From: Variovorax boronicumulans NBRC 103145
Lineage (GTDB): Bacteria; Pseudomonadota; Gammaproteobacteria; Burkholderiales; Burkholderiaceae_C
Length of the DNA stretch: 44,424 bases
NCBI RefSeq assembly: GCF_001591345.1
Contig: NZ_BCUS01000046.1
Span: forward strand, 1 to 44,424
Direction of reading: 5' to 3'
Below are positions 22,945 to 29,572 of the stretch, piece by piece; position 1 is the first letter of the stretch, and each line of letters opens with the position of its first letter. The notes under the pieces are model-generated. The model was not told the origin of the DNA, made no database searches, and saw only the letters and a program-made list of their open reading frames with translations. Position numbers and translations under genes: made by a program.

Positions 22945-23321
22945 GCGGCATTCCCCTCGGGGTTTTCGATCATTTCCATGACCTCGATGGGACGCACCTC
23001 GATGGCGCCGTAGCGCGCCATCGGAATGCGGCCCGCCAGCTGGATCGCGGCGTTCAGGTCGCGCGCCTCGACCAGGATGAAGCCGCACAGCTGCTCGCGC
23101 GCTTCGGCGTACGGACCGTCGACGTGCGAGCGCTGGCCCTGGCGCACCTGCACCACCTTGGCGGCGCGCACCGGGCTCAGCGCCTCGGCGACGATGAAGT
23201 GGCCGGCGGCTTCGAGCAGGCGGTCGTAGGCCATCGAGTCGGCATTGAGCGCGCGGCGCTCGTCGGGCGGCAGCGCGCGAAGCACCGCTTCGTCGCAATG
23301 AACGAGGCAGAGGTATTTCAT
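22941..23321 (-). CDS. YCII/DGPF-family protein, second copy
   Basis: 126 aa. MKYLCLVHCDEAVLRALPPD opens the YCII domain; QRSHVDGPYAEAREQLCGFI holds the DGP(F/Y) motif with Tyr for Phe; then LVEARDLNAAIQLAGRIP and YGAIEVRPIEVME. AAGGAG lies 9 nt before the ATG. It is the first gene after the presumed ECF42 promoter and ends in a 4-nt overlap with the next copy. An upstream in-frame ATG at 23387 lies before the promoter element and is rejected as the start. Confidence 0.9.
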   Translation of the reverse strand: MKYLCLVHCDEAVLRALPPDERRALNADSMAYDRLLEAAGHFIVAEALSPVRAAKVVQVRQGQRSHVDGPYAEAREQLCGFILVEARDLNAAIQLAGRIPMARYGAIEVRPIEVMEMIENPEGNAA

Positions 23322-23359
23322 GCGGAATCTCCTTGCAGATGTGAGTGAGGACATCACTG

Positions 23360-23386
23360 GTCGAACGGCGACGGCCGGAATCGACA
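23360..23386 (-). promoter_or_regulatory. Candidate ECF42-dependent promoter
   Basis: On the minus strand TGTCGA (23386-23381), 17 nt, CGAC (23363-23360). TGTCGA at -35 and CG(A/T)C at -10 is the motif I recall for ECF42-group sigma factors. It begins 7 nt after the sigma-gene stop codon and would start transcription about 30 nt before the first DGPF gene, whose ribosome site fits in that leader. It implies that the sigma factor drives the DGPF-exporter genes, separately from the ArsR-led part. Confidence 0.6.
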
Positions 23387-23393
23387 AGGGGCG

Positions 23394-24668
23394 TCAAAAA
23401 TTTTTCGTGTCGGGCAGCGAGGCCAGCTGCCGCTCCAGGAATTGCCGCTCGGGCTGCTGGCGAACCAGCAACAACGCCTGCAGATAAGCGGCGCGCGCGT
23501 CCTCGGTGCGACCCAGGCGCCGGCACAGTTCGGCACGCGCGCCATGCGCCAGGTGGTAGCGCGCCAGCTCGCCGCGCGCGAGCAGCGCGTCGATCAGCGC
23601 GAGCCCCGCAGCCGGCCCATCGCGCATCGCCACGGCCGCCGCGCGGTTGAGCTCGGCCACGGGCGAGGGATCGAGCCGCAGCAGCACGTCGTACAGGCCG
23701 ACGATCTGCGGCCAGTCGGTGTCGGCGGCCTCGGGCGCTTCGGCATGCACTGCGGCAATGGCGGCCTGCAAGGTGTACGGACCGAAGCGGCGCGACAGCA
23801 GCGCGCGCTCGACCAGCGCCGCGCCCTCCCCGATCTGCCCAAGGTGCCACAGGCCGCGGTCCTGCGCGTCGAGCAGCACGAGCTCGCCCTGCGCCGAGGT
23901 GCGCGCAGCGCGGCGCGCGTCGTGCAGCAGCATCAGCGCGAGCAGGCCCAGCGCCTCGGGGTCGGGCAGCAGCTCGGCCACCAGCCGACCGAGCCGGATC
24001 GCCTCGGCCGAGAGGTCGGCGCGCGTCACGCTCTGGCCCGACGAGGCCGCGTAGCCTTCGTTGAACACGAGGTACACCACGCGCAGCACGGCATCGAGCC
24101 GTTCGGGCAGCTCGGCCAGGCCCGGCACCTGGTACGGAATGCCCGCGTCGCGGATGCGCGCCTTGGCCCGCACGATGCGCTGCGCGATGGTGGGCGCGGG
24201 CACGAGGAAGGCCCGCGCGATCTCCTCGGTCGCCAGCCCGCAGACCTCGCGCAGCGTGAGCGCCACCTGGGCGTCGGGCGCGAGCGCGGGATGGCAACAG
24301 GTGAAGACGAGGCGCAGGCGGTCGTCCTCGAGCGCGTCGGCATCGGGATCGGCTTCGTGCCAGGCGGGCGCGGGGTCGGCCAGCGTGTCGGTGTGGGCGG
24401 TGGCGTCGTCCCACGCCGTGAAGCGCGCCTGCCGGCGGATGCCGTCGATCGATTTGAAGCGCCCCGCCGACACCAGCCAGGCGCGCGGGTTGGCCGGCAC
24501 GCCTTCGCGCGGCCATTGCTCGAGCGCGGCGCGAAAGGCGTCGTGCAGCGCTTCTTCGGCCCGATCGAAATCGCCCAGCAGCCGCACCAGCGTGGCGAAG
24601 ATGCGGCGCGACTCGCTGCGGTAGATCGCGTCGAGCGTGTCGGCGATCGCCGTCGGTTGTTCGGTCAC
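23394..24668 (-). CDS. ECF42-type RNA polymerase sigma factor
   Basis: Sigma-70 family regulator with a long C-terminal extension, 424 aa from GTG. Sigma region 2 is about residues 15-75 (YRSESRRIFATLVRLLGDFD, EEALHDAFRAALEQWPREG, PRAWLVSAGRFKSIDGIRRQ). Region 4 is about 115-175 (LRLVFTCCHPALAPDAQVAL, TLREVCGLATEEIARAFLVP, IAQRIVRAKARIRDAGIPY). The rest is a helical repeat region (DUF6596/TPR-like: VYLVFNEGYAAS, LLHDARRAARTSAQGELVLL, PYTLQAAIAAVHAEAPEAAD) that in this group substitutes for an anti-sigma factor. The GTG at 24668 overlaps the upstream stop (GTGA) and is preferred over ATG at 24692. Two DGPF genes and an exporter follow, the classic ECF42 neighbourhood. Confidence 0.9.
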   Translation of the reverse strand: MTEQPTAIADTLDAIYRSESRRIFATLVRLLGDFDRAEEALHDAFRAALEQWPREGVPANPRAWLVSAGRFKSIDGIRRQARFTAWDDATAHTDTLADPAPAWHEADPDADALEDDRLRLVFTCCHPALAPDAQVALTLREVCGLATEEIARAFLVPAPTIAQRIVRAKARIRDAGIPYQVPGLAELPERLDAVLRVVYLVFNEGYAASSGQSVTRADLSAEAIRLGRLVAELLPDPEALGLLALMLLHDARRAARTSAQGELVLLDAQDRGLWHLGQIGEGAALVERALLSRRFGPYTLQAAIAAVHAEAPEAADTDWPQIVGLYDVLLRLDPSPVAELNRAAAVAMRDGPAAGLALIDALLARGELARYHLAHGARAELCRRLGRTEDARAAYLQALLLVRQQPERQFLERQLASLPDTKNF

Positions 24669-25147
24669 CCGGTGTCGCCGCCGGCCAGCCAACGCTCGAG
24701 CTTGACGAGCGAGCCGGTCCAGCCATGGTTATGGCCGTCGCGCGCCGCTTCATCGAAGAACTGCTGGTGCATGAGCACGAGTTCGCAGCCGCCCGCGTCG
24801 GGCTCGAGCTGCACGGTGACGCGCGACTCGCGCTCGGGCGTGCTGCGCCAGGCCCAGCTGAAGACCAGCCGGCGCTCGGGCACGACCTCCAGGTAGGTGC
24901 CGCTCACGTCGTGCGTCTCGCCGTCCGCCGCCAACATGGTCACGCGAAAGCGCCCGCCCACGCGCAGGTCGACCTCGGCCAGCGGCACGTCGACGATCTC
25001 CTCGGGGCCGAACCAGTGCTTCAGCGCTTGCGGGTCGGTCCACGCGCGCCAGACTTTGGCGGGGCTGACGCGGAAGTGCCGGCGGAGCGTGAGCGAGGGG
25101 CGATCGGTGCCGGGGCCGGCGGTGGGGCCGGGGGAAGGTTTCGCCAT
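24665..25147 (-). CDS. AHSA1/SRPBCC-domain protein
   Basis: 160 aa hydrophobic-pocket protein of the START/Bet v1 superfamily, function unknown. After a Pro/Gly-rich start (MAKPSPGPTAGPGTDRP) the domain begins LTLRRHFRVSPAKVWRAWTD and continues PQALKHWFGPEEIVDVPLAE, GGRFRVTML, SGTYLEVVPERRLVFSWAW, TVQLEPDAGGCELVLMHQQF and GWTGSLVKLERWL, the full AHSA1 pattern. The start is supported by AGGAGG 9 nt upstream. The gene overlaps the end of the ArsR gene by 127 nt in another frame and ends in a 4-nt overlap with the sigma gene. ArsR-AHSA1 pairs are common regulator/partner units. Confidence 0.88.
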   Translation of the reverse strand: MAKPSPGPTAGPGTDRPSLTLRRHFRVSPAKVWRAWTDPQALKHWFGPEEIVDVPLAEVDLRVGGRFRVTMLAADGETHDVSGTYLEVVPERRLVFSWAWRSTPERESRVTVQLEPDAGGCELVLMHQQFFDEAARDGHNHGWTGSLVKLERWLAGGDTG

Positions 25148-25476
25148 TCGGTGTCCTCCTGGTGGTAGAGAAAGCGCGCCAGTGCATCGAGGCGGCCGGT
25201 CCAGAACTTCTCGTAGCGCGAGAGCCACACGGCAGCCTCCTGCATCGGGCCCGGCGACAGCTCGCAGCGCACGACGCGGCCCGCCTTCGTGCGCGAGATG
25301 AGGCCGGCGCCTTCGAGCACGCGCAGGTGCTTCATGAAGCCGGTCAGCGACATGCCGTGCGGTTCGGCGAGCTCGGTCACGCTGAGGCCGCCCTCACCCA
25401 GCGCTTCGAGCACGCTGCGGCGGGTCGGGTCGGACAGGGCCGCAAACACGGCGTCCAGGGCATCTGAGTGAACCAT
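25021..25476 (-). CDS. ArsR-family regulator with extended C-terminus
   Basis: 151 aa; first gene of the ArsR-AHSA1-sigma operon and probably its repressor. The winged helix is residues about 5-95: ALDAVFAALSDPTRRSVLEA, GGLSVTELAEPHGMSLTGFM (recognition helix), KHLRVLEGAGLISRTKAGRV and then WLSRYEKFWTGRLDALARFL. No metal-binding cysteine motif is visible, so it is of the non-metal ArsR/AHSA1-partner type. The last 40 or so residues (PPAPPPAPAPIAPRSRSAGT and on) are Pro/Ser/Arg-rich, unlike the family, because this stretch runs over the AHSA1 gene in another frame. Divergent from the cupin gene. Confidence 0.85.
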   Translation of the reverse strand: MVHSDALDAVFAALSDPTRRSVLEALGEGGLSVTELAEPHGMSLTGFMKHLRVLEGAGLISRTKAGRVVRCELSPGPMQEAAVWLSRYEKFWTGRLDALARFLYHQEDTEWRNLPPAPPPAPAPIAPRSRSAGTSASAPPKSGARGPTRKR

Positions 25477-25543
25477 GCGGTTGAGTATCTGGAGGGGCCC
25501 GCAGGCCGTCAAGCAATGGGCCGTGCGCAGGAACGGTTTATGC

Positions 25544-25560
25544 ATGCTGCATCGCAGCAT
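25544..25560. promoter_or_regulatory. Inverted repeat between ArsR and cupin genes
   Basis: ATGCTGC-ATC-GCAGCAT, perfect 7-bp arms, lies 22 nt before the cupin start and 68 nt before the ArsR start on the other strand. It is a candidate binding site for the ArsR protein, controlling both directions, or a leader hairpin of the cupin mRNA. Confidence 0.4.
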
Positions 25561-25582
25561 CATCCCCCGCGAAGGAGCGCCC

Positions 25583-26005
25583 ATGCTGGACCGAACCGCC
25601 ACCCAGTTCTCCCACGTCAAGCCCGGTGACACCGAGTACGTCTCGGGCGGGTTGCGAGACTTCTTCCTGTACCGCGACCTCGGCATTGCGGCCGCCACGC
25701 ACGGCAAGGTGATCGCGCACCTGGTCAAGGCCAACATGGCACCGGAAGCGGGCACCGGCTGGCACCGCCACGAGGCGGACTTCCAGATCGTCATCATGCT
25801 CAAGGGCTGGGCCCGCTTCATGTACGAGGACAAGGAGACGCGCGTCGAGGCCGGCGACGTGGTGCACCAGCGCCCCGGCATCCGCCACTTTCTCTTCGAC
25901 TACTCGCCCGACATGGAGTACTTGGAGATCGTCTCGCCGGCCGACTTCAAGAGCATCGACGTCGAGCCGGTGTGCGAAATTCCGCCGCCCACGCCCTGGC
26001 CCTGA
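25583..26005 (+). CDS. Cupin-domain protein
   Basis: 140 aa, single cupin fold; small-molecule-binding or dioxygenase-like, activity unknown. Metal-ligand pattern: GTGWHRHEADFQIVIMLKGW (motif 1 with His residues and the Gln/Glu position) and VEAGDVVHQRPGIRHFLFDY (motif 2 with His). The start MLDRTATQFSHVKPG is supported by AAGGAG 6 nt upstream; an upstream in-frame ATG at 25475 reads through the intergenic inverted repeat and is rejected. Divergent from the ArsR-led operon and possibly co-regulated. Confidence 0.85.
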   Translation: MLDRTATQFSHVKPGDTEYVSGGLRDFFLYRDLGIAAATHGKVIAHLVKANMAPEAGTGWHRHEADFQIVIMLKGWARFMYEDKETRVEAGDVVHQRPGIRHFLFDYSPDMEYLEIVSPADFKSIDVEPVCEIPPPTPWP

Positions 26006-26085
26006 AACCCGCTGCCAGCGCGGCTTCGCGCGCCGATAAACTCCTCGCGTCTCACCAGAAACGACAACAACCGAGGAGAGAGAAC

Positions 26086-27003
26086 TTGCGTATTCATACT
26101 GCCCGCCTGACGGCCGGCTTGCTGTTCGCGTGCGCCCTGACCGCCGCCAATCTCAGCAACGCCGCATCCCCCACCACAGCTTCCACAACCTCTGCTGCGA
26201 GCTCGCTCGAAGCCGAGCAGGAAGCCGCCTTCAAGGCCGCCAAGGCCGTGCAGAAAGCCGGCCCCGCCGACATCGTCCTGCGCGACCAGGCCCACCTGAA
26301 GCTGCCCGCCGGCTACGTCTGGGTGCCGACACCTGCCGCCGCGCAGCTCATGCGCAGCATGGGCAACCGCACCGACGACACCTTCATCGGCGCGATCTTC
26401 CCCGCGGACGACGCCGACTGGATGGCGGTCGTGAAGTTCGTGAAAGAGGGCTACATCAAGGACGACGACGCCAAGGACTGGAACGCCGACGAACTGCTCA
26501 CGAGCCTGAAGGAAGGCACCGAGGCCGCGAACGAGGAACGCGCCAAGCGCGGCATCCCGGGCATCGAGGTCACGGGCTGGGCGCAGAAGCCGCAGTACGA
26601 CGCCGCGACGCACCGGCTGGTGTGGTCGGCCCTGTCGAAGAAGAAGGGCAGCGACGGCGGCAACCCCGGCGTCAACTACAACACCTACGCACTGGGCCGC
26701 GAGGGCTACCTGAGCCTGAACCTCATCACCAACGCGAACGACCTCGAGAAGTACAAGCCCGACGCCACCCAGCTGCTCGGCGCGCTGCAGTACGACGACG
26801 GCAAGAAGTACGCGGACTTCAATGCGTCCACCGACAAGGTCGCCGCCTACGGCCTGGCCGCGCTGGTGGCCGGTGCGGCCGCGAAGAAGCTGGGCCTGTT
26901 CGCGGTCGCCCTCGCCTTCCTGGCCAAGTTCGCGAAGGTCGCCGTGGTGGCCGGCGGCGCGGCGCTGTGGGGCCTCACGAAGCTCTTCAAGAAGAAGAGC
27001 TGA
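26086..27003 (+). CDS. DUF2167 membrane-anchored protein (TTG start)
   Basis: 305 aa, function unknown. The TTG at 26086 is chosen because GAGGAGA lies just before it and it puts a signal peptide first (RIHTARLTAGLLFACALTAA, cleaved near NAAS). A longer frame from 25972 would overlap the cupin gene. The DUF2167 core follows: DIVLRDQAHLKLPAGYVWVP, LMRSMGNRTDDTFIGAIFPA, WMAVVKFVKEGYIKDDDAKD, WNADELLTSLKEGTEAANEE and VTGWAQKPQYDAATHRLVWS. The C-terminus has two hydrophobic segments (AAYGLAALVAGAAAKKLGLF, VAVVAGGAALWGLTKLF) ending in a basic KKKS. Confidence 0.85.
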   Translation: MRIHTARLTAGLLFACALTAANLSNAASPTTASTTSAASSLEAEQEAAFKAAKAVQKAGPADIVLRDQAHLKLPAGYVWVPTPAAAQLMRSMGNRTDDTFIGAIFPADDADWMAVVKFVKEGYIKDDDAKDWNADELLTSLKEGTEAANEERAKRGIPGIEVTGWAQKPQYDAATHRLVWSALSKKKGSDGGNPGVNYNTYALGREGYLSLNLITNANDLEKYKPDATQLLGALQYDDGKKYADFNASTDKVAAYGLAALVAGAAAKKLGLFAVALAFLAKFAKVAVVAGGAALWGLTKLFKKKS

Positions 27004-27024
27004 GCCTGCAGCAGCCCGCCGCGC

Positions 27025-27813
27025 TCAGCGGCCCGAGAAGCGCGGTGCGCGCTTCTCGGTGAAGGCCTTCACGCCTTCGCGCCCGTCCGCGCTGCCCGCG
27101 CGTCGGCGCAGCAGGCGGTGCTCCATCTCGAAGTGCTCTTCGATCGGGCGCGCGGTGGCACCGCCGCACAGCGCCTTGATGCCCGCGAACGATGCGGTGG
27201 CACCGTTCGCCAGCCGCGTCACCAGCGCTTCGGCGGCCGCCGCCAGTTCGGCGTCCGGGTACAGCGCATCGACCGCGCCCGCCGCCAGGCAGCGCGCGCT
27301 GTCGATCGGGTCGCTCAGCATCAGCCATTGCTGCGCGCGCACCGGTCCGATGCGGCGCGACAGGAAATACGAACTCCCCGCGTCCGGCGACAGCCCGATG
27401 GCCGCGTAGCCCGTTCGCAGCTTCATCGACTCGGTGGCGAGCACGAAGTCGCCGCACAGCGCCAGCCCCACGCCGGCGCCGCCCACCGTGCCGTTCACCG
27501 CCACCACCAGCGGCGCCGGGTTCTGGGCCAGCCGCAGCAGCGCGGGATGCAGCCGGTCGAGGATGGCGTCGACCAGTTCGGGCAGCTTGTCGCCGGCCGC
27601 CACGAAGCTGTCGATGTCGCCGCCCGCGCAGAACACGCGCCCCTCGCCGGTCAGCAGGATGGCGCGCGGCGCCGCTTCGAGCACCTCGTCGATGGCGCGC
27701 GCCAGCGCATGGCTGCTCGCCAGCGACACCGAGTTGGCGCGTTCGGGCCGCTTCAGCACGATGCGGCCGATGCCGTCCTGCACGCCCCAGGCAATGCCTT
27801 CTTCGAACTGCAT
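27025..27813 (-). CDS. Crotonase-fold protein (enoyl-CoA hydratase/isomerase)
   Basis: 262 aa, acts on acyl-CoA thioesters; last gene of the beta-oxidation-like operon. Oxyanion-hole blocks are RVFCAGGDIDSFVAAGD and VVAVNGTVGGAGVGLALCGD. Both catalytic glutamates of hydratase type are absent: the first position is Gly in GGAGVGLA and the second is Tyr in RTGYAAIGLSPDAG. The SPDAGSSYFL pattern has an Asp as in PaaG-like isomerases, so double-bond isomerisation or another crotonase reaction is more likely than hydration. The 3' end lies in a 12-bp-stem hairpin. Start codon follows the SDR stop by 1 nt. Confidence 0.88.
   Translation of the reverse strand: MQFEEGIAWGVQDGIGRIVLKRPERANSVSLASSHALARAIDEVLEAAPRAILLTGEGRVFCAGGDIDSFVAAGDKLPELVDAILDRLHPALLRLAQNPAPLVVAVNGTVGGAGVGLALCGDFVLATESMKLRTGYAAIGLSPDAGSSYFLSRRIGPVRAQQWLMLSDPIDSARCLAAGAVDALYPDAELAAAAEALVTRLANGATASFAGIKALCGGATARPIEEHFEMEHRLLRRRAGSADGREGVKAFTEKRAPRFSGR
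27033..27059. terminator. Perfect 12-bp hairpin at the crotonase 3' end
   Basis: CCGAGAAGCGCG-GTG-CGCGCTTCTCGG. It lies inside the last codons of the crotonase gene (5 nt before its stop) and 30 nt after the convergent DUF2167 stop. It could end the DUF2167 transcript or cap both, though no T-run accompanies it. Confidence 0.5.
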
Positions 27814-27814
27814 C

Positions 27815-28645
27815 TCAGATCCCCGTGAGCCCGCCGGTGCACATGAGCGTCTGGCCGCTCACGTAGTCCGACTCGGGCGCGCACAGCAGGTACACCGCGC
27901 CGGCCGCCTCTTCGGGCGTGCCGCCGCGGCCCAGCGGGATCGACTGTTCCATCATCGCCAGCAGGCCGGGGTTGACGCCGACCTTGATCTCGCGCCCCTC
28001 GATGTTCGCGGTGGTGGCCTCGGCCGTGCTGGCCGTGAGCCGCGTCTGGATGAAGCCGAAGGCCACGCAGTTCACCGTGACGTTCATGCGGCCCCACTCC
28101 TTGGCCAGCGTCTGCGTCATGCCCACGATGCCGGCCTTGGCGGTCGAGTAGTTGGCCTGACCCGCATTGCCGAAGAGCCCGGCCACCGACGAGATGTTGA
28201 CCACCTTGCGCACCACGCGCCGACCGGCCTCGCCCTCGGTTTTCGCCAGCGCGCGGATCACGGGCTGCGCAGCGCGCAGGATGCGAAACGGGGCCGTCAG
28301 GTGCACGTCGATCATGGCGTACCACTGCTCGTCGGTCATCTTCTGCACGACGCTGTCCCAGGTGTAGCCGGCGTTGTTGACGATGATGTCCAGGCCCTTG
28401 AACTCGTTCACCGCCGTGCCGACGAAGCGCTCGGCGAAGTCCGGCGCCGACACGCTGCCGACGCAGGCCACGGCCTGCCCGCCCGCGGCGCGGATGGCCT
28501 GCACGGTTTCGTCAGCCGGTTCGGCGTCGAGGTCGTTGACGACGACGCGTGCGCCTTCGCTGGCGAGCTTCAGCGCGATCGCACGGCCGATGCCGCGGCC
28601 CGAGCCGGTGATGAGGGCGACCTTGCCTTCGAGTTTGGGTGTCAT
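27815..28645 (-). CDS. Short-chain dehydrogenase (3-hydroxyacyl-CoA/ketoacyl type)
   Basis: 276 aa NAD(P)-dependent oxidoreductase, expected to oxidise the 3-hydroxyacyl-CoA in this cluster. Rossmann motif TGSGRGIG (13-20), NNAG (90-93), catalytic Ser near 152-153 in VVNISSVAGLFG, Tyr166 and Lys170 in ANYSTAKAGIVG. Asp38 in VVNDLD after strand 2 suggests NAD rather than NADP. It resembles the FabG/HSD17B4-type SDRs found beside MaoC proteins. The leader contains a purine run on the transcript strand (GAGAAGAGA) that serves as ribosome site. Confidence 0.92.
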   Translation of the reverse strand: MTPKLEGKVALITGSGRGIGRAIALKLASEGARVVVNDLDAEPADETVQAIRAAGGQAVACVGSVSAPDFAERFVGTAVNEFKGLDIIVNNAGYTWDSVVQKMTDEQWYAMIDVHLTAPFRILRAAQPVIRALAKTEGEAGRRVVRKVVNISSVAGLFGNAGQANYSTAKAGIVGMTQTLAKEWGRMNVTVNCVAFGFIQTRLTASTAEATTANIEGREIKVGVNPGLLAMMEQSIPLGRGGTPEEAAGAVYLLCAPESDYVSGQTLMCTGGLTGI

Positions 28646-28646
28646 G

Positions 28647-28671
28647 TCTCTTCTCTCTTCTCTCTTCTTTC
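28647..28671. repeat. Pure pyrimidine/purine tract before the SDR gene
   Basis: 25 bases of only C and T on the plus strand, hence purines in the SDR mRNA leader, immediately before the SDR ATG. Its orientation relative to the gene is opposite to the tracts in the aspT-aspD operon. Confidence 0.55.
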
Positions 28672-28689
28672 ATTCGTACGTTCAAGGCA

Positions 28690-29106
28690 TCAGCGCAGTG
28701 CCACGAGCGCCTCGCCCGCGATGCGCGTCTGGCCGTGCTGGTTGGCGCTGAGCACTTCCACGCGCACGCAGCGCTCGCCGTCCAGCTCCAGCTTCTCGAC
28801 CACGCGGCCGGTGCAGCGCACGGCATGCCCCAGGTGTGTGATGCCCTGGAAGCGCGCGTCGAAGCGGCGCAGCTGCGCCTGCGGCACCCAGTGCGTGAGC
28901 AGCCGGCCGAGCCAGGCCATGCCCAGCATGCCCTGCGCGAACACGTCGGGCATGCCGGCCTTGCGCGCGAAGTCGGTGTCGATGTGGATCGGGTTGTGGT
29001 CGCCCGAGGCGCCCGCGAAGAGCGCGAGCGTCGTGCGGTTCACCGGCGGGAGTTGCAGCGCGGGAAGTTCGTCGCCGACCTGGACGGTGTCGTAGCGGAG
29101 GGTCAT
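28690..29106 (-). CDS. MaoC-family hydratase
   Basis: 138 aa hotdog-fold protein, probably an enoyl-CoA hydratase or one half of one. The hydratase-2 motif is GASGDHNPIHIDTDFARKAG (Asp and His catalytic pair), then PDVFAQGMLGMAWLGRLLTH. The start MTLRYDTVQVGDELP is preferred over nine extra residues upstream because the family begins with this strand. It lies 14 nt downstream of the FAS1-like partner gene; the two may form a heterodimer as in known two-subunit MaoC hydratases. Confidence 0.9.
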   Translation of the reverse strand: MTLRYDTVQVGDELPALQLPPVNRTTLALFAGASGDHNPIHIDTDFARKAGMPDVFAQGMLGMAWLGRLLTHWVPQAQLRRFDARFQGITHLGHAVRCTGRVVEKLELDGERCVRVEVLSANQHGQTRIAGEALVALR

Positions 29107-29120
29107 CGCAGGTTCTTTCT

Positions 29121-29561
29121 TCAGTGGCGGCAAACGATCACCGTGCGCAGCTCGGCCACGAGTTCGTCGCGCTGGTTGGTGGCGCGCGAGGTCTTCACCA
29201 CGAACTCGAGTGCGCCGTTCTTCTTGTCGTAGATGTCGCTGATGATGGAGCGCACCGTCACCGTGTCGCCCACGCAGGCGGGGCGGTGGTAGCTGAAGCT
29301 CTGCTCACCGTGCAGCAGCTTCGACAACGGAATCTGCAGGTCGGTGAGCAGCTGGTCGGAGGCGCCCGAGTCCAGCTCGGCGGCGAACAGGAAGGTGGGC
29401 GGCACCGGCAGGTCGGGGTAGCCGGCATCGCGCGCGGCGGCGGCATCGGTGTAGACCGGGTCGGTCTCGCCGATGGCCTTGGCGAAGAACTGCAGCCGGC
29501 TGCGCTCGATGGGCAGCACCGAGGCGGGCAGTTCGTGACCGATCCATTTCTTGTCGATCAT
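29121..29561 (-). CDS. MaoC-like N-terminal (FAS1-type dehydratase) domain protein
   Basis: 146 aa hotdog protein of the MaoC_dehydrat_N type. MIDKKWIGHELPASVLPIER, LQFFAKAIGETDPVYTDAAA, PDLPVPPTFLFAAELDSG, LLHGEQSFSYHRPACVGDTV and then RSIISDIYDKKNGALEFVV. The catalytic Asp-His pair of the active half is replaced (GETDPVYTD), as expected for the structural partner. Start codon 11 nt after the thiolase stop; next gene follows after 14 nt. Likely partner of the MaoC protein directly downstream. Confidence 0.88.
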   Translation of the reverse strand: MIDKKWIGHELPASVLPIERSRLQFFAKAIGETDPVYTDAAAARDAGYPDLPVPPTFLFAAELDSGASDQLLTDLQIPLSKLLHGEQSFSYHRPACVGDTVTVRSIISDIYDKKNGALEFVVKTSRATNQRDELVAELRTVIVCRH

Positions 29562-29572
29562 GTGCTCCGCCC

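Noticed and set aside
19594..23013. Very long plus-strand open frame of about 1139 codons opposite aroC and the exporter
   Set aside because: Histidine/arginine/glutamine-rich, no recognisable motif, and it spans several real genes on the other strand.
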